Assembly (NCBI GenBank): GCA_002298075.1
Contig: DBLW01000057.1
Coordinates: 1 to 8,950, forward strand
Direction of reading: 5' to 3'
Length of the DNA: 8,950 nucleotides
From: Bacteroidales bacterium UBA714
GTDB taxonomy: Bacteria; Bacteroidota; Bacteroidia; Bacteroidales; UBA932
Below, one piece after another: positions 1-6,283 of the stretch. Within the stretch, counting starts at the first letter, position 1. Each line of letters opens with the position of its first letter. The notes under the pieces were generated by a model. It was not told the DNA's origin. It did not search any database and saw only the letters and a list, made by a program, of their open reading frames with translations. A program made the position numbers and the translations under genes.

Positions 1-66
1 CTGACTCCTGCAATAGGTGCCAGCCCTAATTTTTCAATCGCTCAAAAAAAGTTTAGCGGACAGTAA
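1..66 (+). mobile_element. Possible end of an insertion sequence (tentative)
   Basis: The first 66 bases stay open in one plus-strand frame (22 codons, ending in TAA at 64-66), so this may be the last part of a reading frame that starts outside the window. The segment finishes with AGTTTAGCGGACAGT, whose reverse complement starts ACTGTCCGCTAAACT. From memory, ends with a TGTCCG core followed by A/T-rich bases occur in some Bacteroidota insertion sequences. The opposite end of such an element would lie outside the window, so terminal inverted repeats and a target duplication cannot be tested here. The translated tail has no motif I recognise. Confidence 0.25.
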
Positions 67-70
67 TATT

Positions 71-88
71 ATTCATTAATTAATGAAT
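71..88. repeat. Perfect 18-bp AT-rich palindrome
   Basis: ATTCATTAATTAATGAAT is its own reverse complement over all 18 bases. It lies directly after the possible insertion-sequence end. It could be a protein-binding site or a preferred insertion target, but in AT-rich DNA such a palindrome may mean little. Confidence 0.5.
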
Positions 89-262
89 GGCAGTCGCAGA
101 TTGTTGGTCAAAAATGGTATAAACTGAACTGTGTGAAGTTATTTTCTCGGAGCTGTTTTGGAATGATGAAACTTCCTTGACAGCTTCGGGAATTATCAAT
201 TCCGTCAAAGTACTCCAAATTAAAATGGGCATGTTTTGATTAAAGGACTCAACTATTAACTT
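89..262. other. Unassigned stretch, no recognisable gene
   Basis: These 174 bases are more AT-rich than the genes to the right. The plus-strand frames are broken by stops. One minus-strand frame is open across the region but runs antisense into the cas2 remnant and resembles nothing I know. A small hairpin is present at 189-203 (GGAATT, loop ATC, AATTCC). A short GGTCAAAAA at 106-114 could pair with the TTTGACC end of the repeat-like element at 263-297, but the pairing does not extend, so a tracrRNA is not supported. The stretch may be what remains of a CRISPR locus flank. Confidence 0.4.
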
Positions 263-297
263 GTTGTGAATTGTTTTCAAATTTGTTTTCTTTGACC
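263..297 (+). repeat. CRISPR-repeat-like sequence joined to cas2 remnant
   Basis: The 35 bases beginning GTTGTGAATTGTTTTCAAAT and ending TTTGACC closely resemble, from memory, the first two thirds of the roughly 47-bp repeats of Bacteroides type II-C CRISPR arrays, which begin GTTGTGATTTGCTTTCAAAT. There is only one copy. The right part (from about 282) can also be read in the cas2 frame as F-V-F-F-D, the usual first beta strand of Cas2. The junction between repeat and gene therefore falls near 280-290, where the two sequences look alike. An alternative is that the whole stretch is a diverged cas2 5' end, although a TGA at 267-269 interrupts that frame. Confidence 0.35.
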
Positions 298-578
298 GTC
301 CGCCAGATACGAAAAAAGAGAGGAAGGCTGCTTCCGATTTCCGCAAGCAGTTGGTGACGGACGGGTTCGTGATGTTCCGGTTCTCAATCTACATGTGGCA
401 TTGTCCGAGTGCGGAGAATGCCCAAGTGCATATCAAGCGCGTGAAATAGTTTCTTCCTCCGCTCGGCCAGGTCGGCATTTTGACCGTGACGGACAAATAA
501 TTCGGAACTATGGAACTGTTTACGGAGAAAAAGGAACGCAAGCCCCCGACGGAATATGTCCAGCTGGAGCTGTTCTGA
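282..578 (+). pseudogene. cas2: Type II-C CRISPR cas2 remnant, two nonsense codons
   Basis: Cas2 is the small ferredoxin-like partner of Cas1 in spacer acquisition. One plus-strand frame reads FVFFDRPPDTKKERKAA, then DGFVMFRFSIYMWHC, ENAQVHIKRVK, a TAG (447-449), FLPPLGQVGILTVTDK, a TAA (498-500), FGTMELF and a tail ending PPTEYVQLELF before TGA at 576-578. This matches the layout of short II-C Cas2 proteins of Bacteroidales: VFFDLPT-type first strand, KK-R-A, DGF, FS-Y, HC, EN-A--H-KRV, LPP-G-VG, TDK-QFG, and an LELF end. The TAA stands where family members have Gln (CAA to TAA). No frameshift exists over 99 codons, so decay looks fairly young. The start codon and first 10-15 residues are missing. 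The neighbouring cas1 and cas9 are absent. A functional readthrough product is unlikely because of the lost N-terminus. Confidence 0.82.
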
Positions 579-777
579 AAACAGGACATAGACAAACACT
601 GAGACCATTTCATGGAGTTTATGATTTTGTCGTAATGTAATTCGTTTGTTTTCAATTGATTATGGTTATGCGATTCCCCGGGATAGGGAATCGCATAATG
701 GCATTGGTTGATTGTCAGGTACTTGTGTTTGCCGTGAAAATTGCTTTGGCGTTATCTGACCGGCAACCATAAAGACT
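579..777. other. Intergenic stretch between cas2 remnant and receptor gene
   Basis: About 200 bases with no convincing reading frame. A CRISPR array would normally be expected close to cas2 in a II-C locus, but no repeat-spacer periodicity is present. A 10-base word, TTGTTTTCAA (646-655), is shared with the repeat-like element at 271-280; this is too short to call a repeat remnant. The only clear structure is the hairpin at 666-698. Confidence 0.5.
666..698. repeat. Perfect 13-bp inverted repeat with 7-base loop
   Basis: TTATGCGATTCCC (666-678) pairs without mismatch with GGGAATCGCATAA (686-698) around the loop CGGGATA. It lies about 80-110 bases beyond the stop codon of the minus-strand receptor gene and about 90 bases after the cas2 remnant. 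It could stop transcription from one or both sides or stabilise the receptor mRNA 3' end. Neither strand has a T-run after the stem, so a classical intrinsic terminator is not supported. Confidence 0.6.
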
Positions 778-2823
778 CTACCTGACAAGCACCACAACCC
801 CGGCCGTGGCCCAGACGCCAGGCATGTAGATGCCGCCGAAATCGCAGTAGCGGGTGTCGGTGGCGTTGTTTATGTCGATGTAAAGTTGCAGTTTCCGGAA
901 ATCGCAGCTCAGGCGCATGTCGAGCAGGAAATACGGGGCGAAATCTTTCTGGGTCACTATCATGACGCCGTTTTCGTCACGTATCGGCTGATTGTCTTCC
1001 CCGAACTCATATTCATTATATGAGCCGAACCTGTCATAGACAGAGCCTGTCACAACGAAATTTATCCTGCGCAGGAAAGCGAAATGGGCGCTCAGGGCGG
1101 CTTTGTGACGCATGTAGTCCTGTACGGAGGAAATCTTCATTTCGCTTTCCATGCTGCTGTCGATGAAGCCGTATGAGGCCTTTATCCGGCGAATGAATCC
1201 GGTCTCGCGGAAATATTCTCCGCTCAGTTCAACTCCTGCAACGTGCATTCTGGACTGCTGCTCGCTGTGCCATACGCTTGTGTAATGCTTGTCTCCTACC
1301 GTGAGCTCATCGCGCCACACCCATGCTATCAGGTCGCGGTTGTCCCTGAAATATGCATGTGCGCCTGTCCTCCAGCTGCCGCGCTTCCAAGAGAAATCGA
1401 GGCTGTAGGTAATTGCCTTTTCCGGCACAAGGTCAAGATTGTTTATCTGGGCCTTGGATGTATAATACAGGTCGGTGAAGGTGGGTAGTCTCATGGATTG
1501 TCCGGCCGATGCCTTGATGCTTATCCCGTCAGCCGGGTAGCAGCCGACGGCCGCACTCCAGAGAGCCGCTGTCCCGTAAGGCGTGAAGCTTGCGCCGCCG
1601 GTCGCGGAAATGTCGAACATGTCCCAGCGTTTGGCATGCCTGAGATAGGCGTTGACGGTGTTGCGTGATTTTGCGCATTTGTATTTCCCGTCTTCTCCTG
1701 CCGGGGAGGGGAGAGGGTCGCCGAGATTGGACGAGAATATGTGATTGTATGTCCAGTCCGTTCCGATTGTCGTAATGCCGGCTGCCCATGATATGTTTGC
1801 GCGTACCTCAGCACCTGCGTTGTCGGTGTTGTGCCAGTTTGACGGCGTGCCCCGTGTCCAGTCATACCTGTCGAAATTCTTCCTGTATGACACTGAGGCG
1901 GCAAGTCCCCATATGCCGAATCCGGCTGACCAGCGCAATGAGGCGAGAAATGTGGATGTCTCCTCATATTGGTCGGGATTATATGCGGCATAGAAACCGT
2001 TGGAGCCGAAGGCCCTTTTCTGCGCCCCTGCCTGGAAATCGAAATGTCCGCTTGCTGATGTTCCTCCCTGAACCCGGACGAATGCGTTATAGTTCCGGTA
2101 GTCGGTGTTGTAACGGTATCCGTCGCTGTTCCTGTAGGATGCGGATGCAAACACGTTTGCGTTGTCCGCAGTGTATGCTCCCGACAGTCCTGCGTACATG
2201 TAGCCGAATTGGCCTGCCGATATTTCGGATCTGAGATACTTGGGGAACAGCCCGGCCGTACTGATGTTGACGGCTCCGCTCAATGCACCTGCTCCGGGAA
2301 TCCCGTCCACAAGTGAGATTCCTGACACCGATTCGATGTCAATCGGCAGTGAGTGGCTCTGGTGGCCTGTCCTTGCGTCTGTGAAATTGATGCCGTTGAG
2401 CAGCACCATTGTCTGGTCAAAGTTTCCTCCCCGCACTTCCATGTCCGCCTGGGCTCCTTTTCCTCCTCTTTCCCTGATGTCAACGGACGGAAGCAGGCGC
2501 AGGGCAGATTCGTATGTCTGCAGGGGCGCCGCGGCTTCCCGCGACCTGTTGTAAAGAGGTGTCTGCGGCAGAGGACTCCTGGTCGTCACCGGTGGAGATG
2601 ACGTGACCACGGATTCCTTCAGGGCTGTAGAGCGGGTTGAGTCGATGTGTACAGACCCTTTCTTGTCCGCTCCAGTGAGCACCGCAGAGGAAATCATGGA
2701 CATGGCAACGGAAAGGACGCAGATTTTGATCTCGCGGTGCATTGAAGCGAAGGCTGACCAGCCTTTGCGGTTCCACCGTGAGAAGTGGATGATTCCACGT
2801 CTTTTCATTGTCATTCTGTTCAT
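778..2823 (-). CDS. TonB-dependent outer-membrane receptor
   Basis: This 681-residue protein is a ligand-gated outer-membrane beta-barrel that imports a scarce substrate using TonB/ExbBD energy. A long basic N-region containing HFSRWNRKGWSAFASM precedes a hydrophobic segment (about residues 33-50) that serves as signal peptide. A TonB-box-like KESVVTS lies near 69-75. The plug occupies about 100-190 with the typical VDIRERGGKGAQADMEVRGG and NFDQTMVLLNG motifs, then TGHQSHSLPIDIE and GALSGAVNIST. The rest is barrel, with alternating aromatic strands. Length fits the BtuB-like class. The C-terminus is VVVLVR rather than the usual final aromatic residue. The substrate is not shown; the BtuB-like plug and N-terminal motif resemble cobalamin-type receptors of Bacteroides, but no SusD partner or cobalamin riboswitch is present. 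An in-frame ATG at 2988 is rejected because it would overlap birA and precede the promoter; ATGs at 2814 and 2808 are also possible. Confidence 0.9.
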   Translation of the reverse strand: MNRMTMKRRGIIHFSRWNRKGWSAFASMHREIKICVLSVAMSMISSAVLTGADKKGSVHIDSTRSTALKESVVTSSPPVTTRSPLPQTPLYNRSREAAAPLQTYESALRLLPSVDIRERGGKGAQADMEVRGGNFDQTMVLLNGINFTDARTGHQSHSLPIDIESVSGISLVDGIPGAGALSGAVNISTAGLFPKYLRSEISAGQFGYMYAGLSGAYTADNANVFASASYRNSDGYRYNTDYRNYNAFVRVQGGTSASGHFDFQAGAQKRAFGSNGFYAAYNPDQYEETSTFLASLRWSAGFGIWGLAASVSYRKNFDRYDWTRGTPSNWHNTDNAGAEVRANISWAAGITTIGTDWTYNHIFSSNLGDPLPSPAGEDGKYKCAKSRNTVNAYLRHAKRWDMFDISATGGASFTPYGTAALWSAAVGCYPADGISIKASAGQSMRLPTFTDLYYTSKAQINNLDLVPEKAITYSLDFSWKRGSWRTGAHAYFRDNRDLIAWVWRDELTVGDKHYTSVWHSEQQSRMHVAGVELSGEYFRETGFIRRIKASYGFIDSSMESEMKISSVQDYMRHKAALSAHFAFLRRINFVVTGSVYDRFGSYNEYEFGEDNQPIRDENGVMIVTQKDFAPYFLLDMRLSCDFRKLQLYIDINNATDTRYCDFGGIYMPGVWATAGVVVLVR

Positions 2824-2844
2824 GAAATGATGGTTTTGGTTAAA

Positions 2845-2878
2845 CAAAAAATACGCGTCTTCCTTTCGGAAAAACGCG
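2845..2878 (-). terminator. Intrinsic terminator after birA
   Basis: On the minus strand the RNA would read CGCGUUUUUCC, GAAA tetraloop, GGAAGACGCG, then UAUUUUUUG. The stem has ten pairs including one G-U wobble and a single bulged U. It lies 30 bases after the birA stop, followed at once by a U-run, so it fits a Rho-independent terminator. Its first base sits next to the last base of the receptor promoter's -7 box, so transcripts starting there would lack part of the 5' arm. Confidence 0.75.
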
Positions 2879-2909
2879 CAAATATAGACGTTTGATTCAG
2901 AACTGCAAT
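2879..2909 (-). promoter_or_regulatory. Promoter of the TonB-dependent receptor
   Basis: On the minus strand a perfect TAnnTTTG box (TATATTTG, 2886 to 2879) is preceded by ATTG (2909 to 2906) at 19 bases. This matches the Bacteroidota housekeeping promoter (TTTG, 19-21 bases, TAnnTTTG) with one change in the upstream element. The predicted start is near 2875, leaving a leader of about 50 bases before the chosen ATG at 2823. The upstream element touches the birA stop codon. Confidence 0.7.
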
Positions 2910-3748
2910 CACAGGATGTATCCGATTTCCTTGAATCCGAATTCTGAGATTGTTCCATCTTCCTCTTCCACAACGAGTTGTCCGACATCGGTGACTCCTG
3001 TTATTTTTCCGCGGAAAATCCTTGCTGAGTCTCCGGTTTCTGTCAGAATGCCCATCGGTCCTTCATGGTGTCCGGCAGGTGTGGCCCGGTAGTCGCGGAA
3101 TCTGTGGTTTTCATTTATTCTCCACAGTTGTGCAAGATAAAGGAGATGGAGTTTTCCCAGTCCTCCGCTGATGTGAAGGTAGCGGTTCATATAGCCTTTG
3201 AATATGTCCATGAACTCCTGAAGCGCCTCCCTGATGTCCAGTTCTTCTGGTGCTGTCGCGCTGTCACGGGCTGTTTCAATGGCCATTGAGGTGGGATTGC
3301 CTGTGTCGCGGGAGAATTCCGTCTGGTTCACGTTTATGCCTATTCCGACTATGCTCCATGCTATGCGTCCTGCCTGAATGGAGTTTTCTATGAGCATGCC
3401 GCAGATTTTCCTGTCATTGACATATATGTCATTGGGCCATTTGATTTTCGCCTTGATGGAATGGGCCGCAAGGAAATCAACGACTGAAAGGGCAGCCATT
3501 TCGTTTATTGAGAACTGGTCATATGCCTGGAAATGGGGACCTGTAAGGTCGTCGAATTTCAGGGCAATGCTGAAAAGAAGGTTTTTCCCTCGTGCGCTAT
3601 GCCATTTGTTTCCTCTCTGTCCTTTACCTGCCGTCTGCTCCAAGGCAGCTGTGACTGACAAATTGTCAATGTCACAAATGTGCCTTCTGAGTTCGTCATT
3701 GGTCGAATCTGTGCTGTCGAGCCATATAATGTCATGCTTCTTTGTCAT
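2909..3748 (-). CDS. birA: Biotin--[acetyl-CoA-carboxylase] ligase
   Basis: This enzyme makes biotinyl-AMP from biotin and ATP and attaches biotin to the lysine of carboxyl-carrier proteins in the cytoplasm. The 279-residue product begins directly with the catalytic domain: DSTDSTNDEL (11-20), the adenylate-binding loop GKGQRGNKW (41-49), KWPNDIYV (103-110) with K114 and GMLIE (117-121), and GIGINVN (135-141). A small C-terminal beta domain (FRGKITGV, then GFKEIGYIL) follows. There is no N-terminal helix-turn-helix, so unlike the E. coli protein (about 320 residues) it should not act as a repressor. The loop reads GKGQRG instead of GRGRRG, a tolerated variation. The ATG at 3748 is chosen because the family begins only a few residues before the DSTxSTN motif; extending to 3805 would translate repeat DNA. 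It is divergent from rsfS. Confidence 0.94.
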   Translation of the reverse strand: MTKKHDIIWLDSTDSTNDELRRHICDIDNLSVTAALEQTAGKGQRGNKWHSARGKNLLFSIALKFDDLTGPHFQAYDQFSINEMAALSVVDFLAAHSIKAKIKWPNDIYVNDRKICGMLIENSIQAGRIAWSIVGIGINVNQTEFSRDTGNPTSMAIETARDSATAPEELDIREALQEFMDIFKGYMNRYLHISGGLGKLHLLYLAQLWRINENHRFRDYRATPAGHHEGPMGILTETGDSARIFRGKITGVTDVGQLVVEEEDGTISEFGFKEIGYIL

Positions 3749-3795
3749 GGTGCGGTTTTTGATTATATGCTTGCGCCTTGGGCAAACTTGCTTGC

Positions 3796-3853
3796 GCTTC
3801 GGCAAACTTACAAGCAGGCTTGACGTTTTGCTCTCAGCTTTTGGCTATATTTG
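3796..3853. repeat. Promoter-bearing repeat unit, copy A
   Basis: The 58-bp unit starts GCTTCGGCAAACTTACAAGC, continues with TTGACGTTTTGCTCTCAGC and ends TTTTGGCTATATTTG. It is nearly identical to 3879-3935 (one substitution, one base deleted there), with starts 83 bases apart. It carries a plus-strand TATATTTG box at its right end and a minus-strand TAAGTTTG box near its left end. A partial third copy of the left end (GGCAAACTT) is at 3781-3789. Confidence 0.9.
3803..3810 (-). promoter_or_regulatory. birA: Possible -7 box for birA
   Basis: The minus strand reads TAAGTTTG, matching TAnnTTTG, about 55 bases before the birA ATG. An identical box is present in copy B (3893 to 3886). No TTTG stands 19-21 bases upstream, so the evidence is the -7 box and its position only. 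Confidence 0.4.
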
Positions 3854-3878
3854 TGCTTGCGCACATATATACGCCCGT

Positions 3879-3935
3879 GCTTCGGCAAACTTACAAGCAA
3901 GCTGACGTTTTGCTCTCAGCTTTTGGCTATATTTG
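3879..3935. repeat. Promoter-bearing repeat unit, copy B
   Basis: This 57-bp copy differs from copy A only in the AAGC-TGACG stretch. The 25-base linker between copies (3854-3878) is rich in short palindromic bits such as TGTGC/GCACA around TTGC (3852-3865). Copy B lies closest to rsfS. Confidence 0.9.
3928..3935 (+). promoter_or_regulatory. rsfS: Likely -7 box for rsfS-ftsH-cdsA
   Basis: TATATTTG is a perfect TAnnTTTG box, predicting a start near 3939 and a 30-base A/T-rich leader before the rsfS ATG. The nearest TTTG upstream (3909-3912) is 15 bases away, shorter than the usual 19-21, so the upstream element is weak or atypical. The same box occurs in copy A at 3846-3853 and could be a second start. 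Confidence 0.6.
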
Positions 3936-3968
3936 CAAACTTTTTACAAAAATAACTATATTTCGACA

Positions 3969-4316
3969 ATGGACAACAAAGAACTTAAGGTCATTGCGGA
4001 TGCGATGCTCGAAAAGAAAGGACAGGATGTGGTATCACTTGACCTGAAGCAAATCGGAACGGCTATCTCAGACTATTTCATAGTATGCAACGCGGACTCG
4101 ACAACCAATGTGTCGGCCATAGCTGACAACGTGGAAGACAGGATGCGTGAAAAATGCGGCAGAAAAGTCATCCGTACACAGGGCAAGGACAACGCCTTCT
4201 GGGTGATACTTGATTATGGAGACATCGTGGTTCACGTGTTCCAGACTCCTTACAGGTCATTCTACAGGCTTGAAGACCTTTGGGCTGACGCTGACAGGGT
4301 CGCCTATGAGGATTAG
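3969..4316 (+). CDS. rsfS: Ribosome silencing factor RsfS (Iojap/YbeB family)
   Basis: RsfS binds ribosomal protein uL14 on the 50S subunit and blocks joining to 30S, lowering translation when nutrients are scarce. The 115-residue product has the whole family fold in its usual length. Visible motifs are SDYFIVCNADSTTNVSAIAD (34-53), the basic RKVIRTQGKDNAFWVILDYG stretch (65-84), DIVVHVF (85-91), and YRSFYRLEDLWADA (95-108) near the end. The ATG at 3969 is chosen because it begins MDNKEL just before the first helix and leaves room for the promoter leader; an in-frame TTG at 3933 overlaps the -7 box. It is the first gene of the plus-strand run, 20 bases ahead of ftsH, so the two are probably co-transcribed. 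Confidence 0.95.
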   Translation: MDNKELKVIADAMLEKKGQDVVSLDLKQIGTAISDYFIVCNADSTTNVSAIADNVEDRMREKCGRKVIRTQGKDNAFWVILDYGDIVVHVFQTPYRSFYRLEDLWADADRVAYED

Positions 4317-4336
4317 CAGCTACTAAGAAACTTATC

Positions 4337-6283
4337 ATGGCAGGAAAGAATTTAAGAGGAAAAAGGCCGGTCAAGCTGTCTTTCGGCGTGTCCTGGCTAT
4401 ATGTCATATTGTTCATAGGCATAGGATGGATGTTCTTCAACCAGGGATGGGCGAATCCTCAGAAGGAAGAATGGGCCGATGTCACGAAGCAATGGCTTGA
4501 CGGTGACATAAAGGAAGTCACTTTCGTCAGGAACGAGTATGAGGGAATGGTGACCATAAAGCCGGACAGGCTTGAGAAATATGTGTCTGCTTTCGGAGGG
4601 AATGTTCCGAAAAAGTCTCCGCATTTCGTGTTCCTTGTCTCCGGGCATTTCAATGCAGAGGAGATGTTCGGCGAACTGAACGCCCAGCTTCCGGAGGGTG
4701 AGCAGGTGAAAGTGGTGATAGAAAATCATGAAAGCCTGTGGGGAATGCTCCAGTGGCTCGTTTTCCCGGCTCTGCTGCTTTTCATGTGGTTCTTCATGTT
4801 CAGAGGAATGAACCGCAACCTTGGAGGCGGTGCCCCCGGAGGTCCCGGAGGAATTTTCAGTGTAGGCAAATCTACCGGAAAGCTTGCCGAAAAAGACAGC
4901 ATGAAGGTTACATTCAAGGATGTGGCAGGCTTGTATGGAGCGAAAGAGGAAGTGATGGAAATCGTGGATTTCCTGAAGAATCCTTCAAAATATACGGCTT
5001 TGGGCGGCAAGATTCCGAAAGGAGCCCTTCTTGTGGGGCCTCCGGGAACAGGTAAGACACTTCTTGCCAAGGCTGTGGCAGGTGAGGCCAATGTGCCGTT
5101 CTTCTCAATATCAGGCTCGGACTTCGTGGAGATGTTCGTCGGTGTGGGAGCGTCACGTGTGCGTGACTTGTTCAGGCAGGCCAAGGAGAAGGCCCCGTGC
5201 ATAGTCTTCATAGATGAGATTGACGCGGTCGGACGTGCCCGCAGCAAGAATGCCGGTTTCTCGTCAAATGACGAGCGTGAGAATACCCTTAACCAGCTCC
5301 TTACGGAAATGGACGGCTTCGATTCAAATTCCGGGGTCATCATACTTGCAGCCACCAACAGGGCGGATATTTTGGACAAGGCGCTTTTGAGGGCAGGACG
5401 TTTCGACAGGCAGATACATGTGGAACTTCCTGACCTTAAGGAGAGGGAAGAGATTTTCAAGGTGCATCTCCGCGGTCTCAAGCTGGCTGATGACTTTGAT
5501 CTTGAGTTCCTTGCCAAGCATACTCCGGGCTTTTCCGGCGCTGACATAGCGAATGTCTGCAATGAGGCTGCGCTTACTGCGGCAAGGCATGACAAGGGCT
5601 CGATTGACAAACAGGATTTCCTTGATGCCGTTGACAGGATAATCGGAGGCCTTGAGAGAAAATCCAAGATAATAACTCCGGCCGAGAAGAGCTCGATTGC
5701 ACATCATGAGGCCGGCCATGCCACAGTAAGCTGGCTTCTTCCGCATGCGAATCCTCTTTTCAAGGTGACGATAGTCCCTCGCGGACAGGCTCTCGGAGCG
5801 GCGTGGTATCTTCCAGAGGAGAGACAGCTGGTTACCAAGGAACAGATGGTTGATGAGATGTGCGCCCTTATCGGCGGACGTGTGGCTGAGGAGATTGTTA
5901 ACGGCCAGCCTTCTACAGGAGCCTTGAACGATCTTGAGAGGCTGACCAAGATGGCATACGGCATGGTCACTTATTACGGTATGAGTGAAAAGGTCGGAAA
6001 CCTGTCTTTCTATGACTCTACAGGTGCGCGCGGGTATGACCTCACCAAGCCTTACAGCGAGAAGACTGCAGAGCTGATAGACAGGGAAGTAAAGGAACTT
6101 GTGGAGTCCATACACGACAGGACCATGAAGATTCTTACTGACAATCGTGACGGTTTTATGGAGCTTGCGGCTCTTTTATCGGAGAAAGAAGTTATCTTTG
6201 CAGACGATCTCGAAAGGATATTCGGCCCGAGGGCTGGTGCCGGACCTGACGGGAAACCGAGTGAAGAGAAAGATAACTTATGA
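4337..6283 (+). CDS. ftsH: ATP-dependent zinc metalloprotease FtsH
   Basis: FtsH is a hexameric inner-membrane AAA+ protease that pulls out and degrades misfolded membrane proteins and some regulators. The 648-residue product has transmembrane helix 1 (about 17-36), a periplasmic domain, helix 2 (about 136-156), and a Gly-rich linker (163-172). The AAA+ module has Walker A GPPGTGKT (234-241) and Walker B with DEID (293-296). The second region of homology starts ATNRAD (339-344), with likely arginine fingers R355 and R358. The zinc site is HEAGH (457-461), and D532 in ALNDLERLT is the probable third ligand. All catalytic residues are present and length is normal for the family. The C-terminal tail is charged (PSEEKDNL). 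The start ATG precedes a basic stretch before helix 1. Its last four bases (ATGA) overlap the cdsA start, suggesting translational coupling. Confidence 0.98.
   Translation: MAGKNLRGKRPVKLSFGVSWLYVILFIGIGWMFFNQGWANPQKEEWADVTKQWLDGDIKEVTFVRNEYEGMVTIKPDRLEKYVSAFGGNVPKKSPHFVFLVSGHFNAEEMFGELNAQLPEGEQVKVVIENHESLWGMLQWLVFPALLLFMWFFMFRGMNRNLGGGAPGGPGGIFSVGKSTGKLAEKDSMKVTFKDVAGLYGAKEEVMEIVDFLKNPSKYTALGGKIPKGALLVGPPGTGKTLLAKAVAGEANVPFFSISGSDFVEMFVGVGASRVRDLFRQAKEKAPCIVFIDEIDAVGRARSKNAGFSSNDERENTLNQLLTEMDGFDSNSGVIILAATNRADILDKALLRAGRFDRQIHVELPDLKEREEIFKVHLRGLKLADDFDLEFLAKHTPGFSGADIANVCNEAALTAARHDKGSIDKQDFLDAVDRIIGGLERKSKIITPAEKSSIAHHEAGHATVSWLLPHANPLFKVTIVPRGQALGAAWYLPEERQLVTKEQMVDEMCALIGGRVAEEIVNGQPSTGALNDLERLTKMAYGMVTYYGMSEKVGNLSFYDSTGARGYDLTKPYSEKTAELIDREVKELVESIHDRTMKILTDNRDGFMELAALLSEKEVIFADDLERIFGPRAGAGPDGKPSEEKDNL

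Noticed and set aside
106..140. tracrRNA anti-repeat pairing with the repeat-like element
   Set aside because: Only the GGTCAAA part can pair with TTTGACC; pairing does not continue and no clear terminator follows.
80..346. Open minus-strand frame of 88 codons
   Set aside because: Its first third is antisense to the cas2 remnant, and the rest has no recognisable motif or supporting promoter; AT-rich DNA explains the open frame.
447..500. Stop-codon readthrough or recoding in cas2
   Set aside because: The two stops are of different type, no recoding signal is visible, and the gene lacks its 5' end.
395..640. Open plus-strand frame of 81 codons
   Set aside because: It is an off-frame shadow of the cas2 remnant, whose own frame carries all the family motifs.
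579..777. CRISPR array downstream of cas2
   Set aside because: No repeated unit with spacer-like spacing is present; one shared 10-base word is not enough.
1521..2150. 209-codon minus-strand frame inside the receptor gene
   Set aside because: It has a low-complexity Thr/Pro/His-rich composition typical of an off-frame reading of a barrel gene.
2824..2988. Upstream start for the receptor and a cobalamin riboswitch in its leader
   Set aside because: The longer start would overlap birA and lie before the promoter. The leader is only about 50 bases, too short for a cobalamin riboswitch.
3749..3805. N-terminal extension of the biotin ligase
   Set aside because: The added 19 residues would be translated from the intergenic promoter/repeat region and are not part of the family, which begins near MTKKHDIIWLDST.
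4726..5667. 313-codon minus-strand frame opposite ftsH
   Set aside because: It is antisense to the strongly conserved AAA+ module, which explains the open frame; there is no promoter or family motif.
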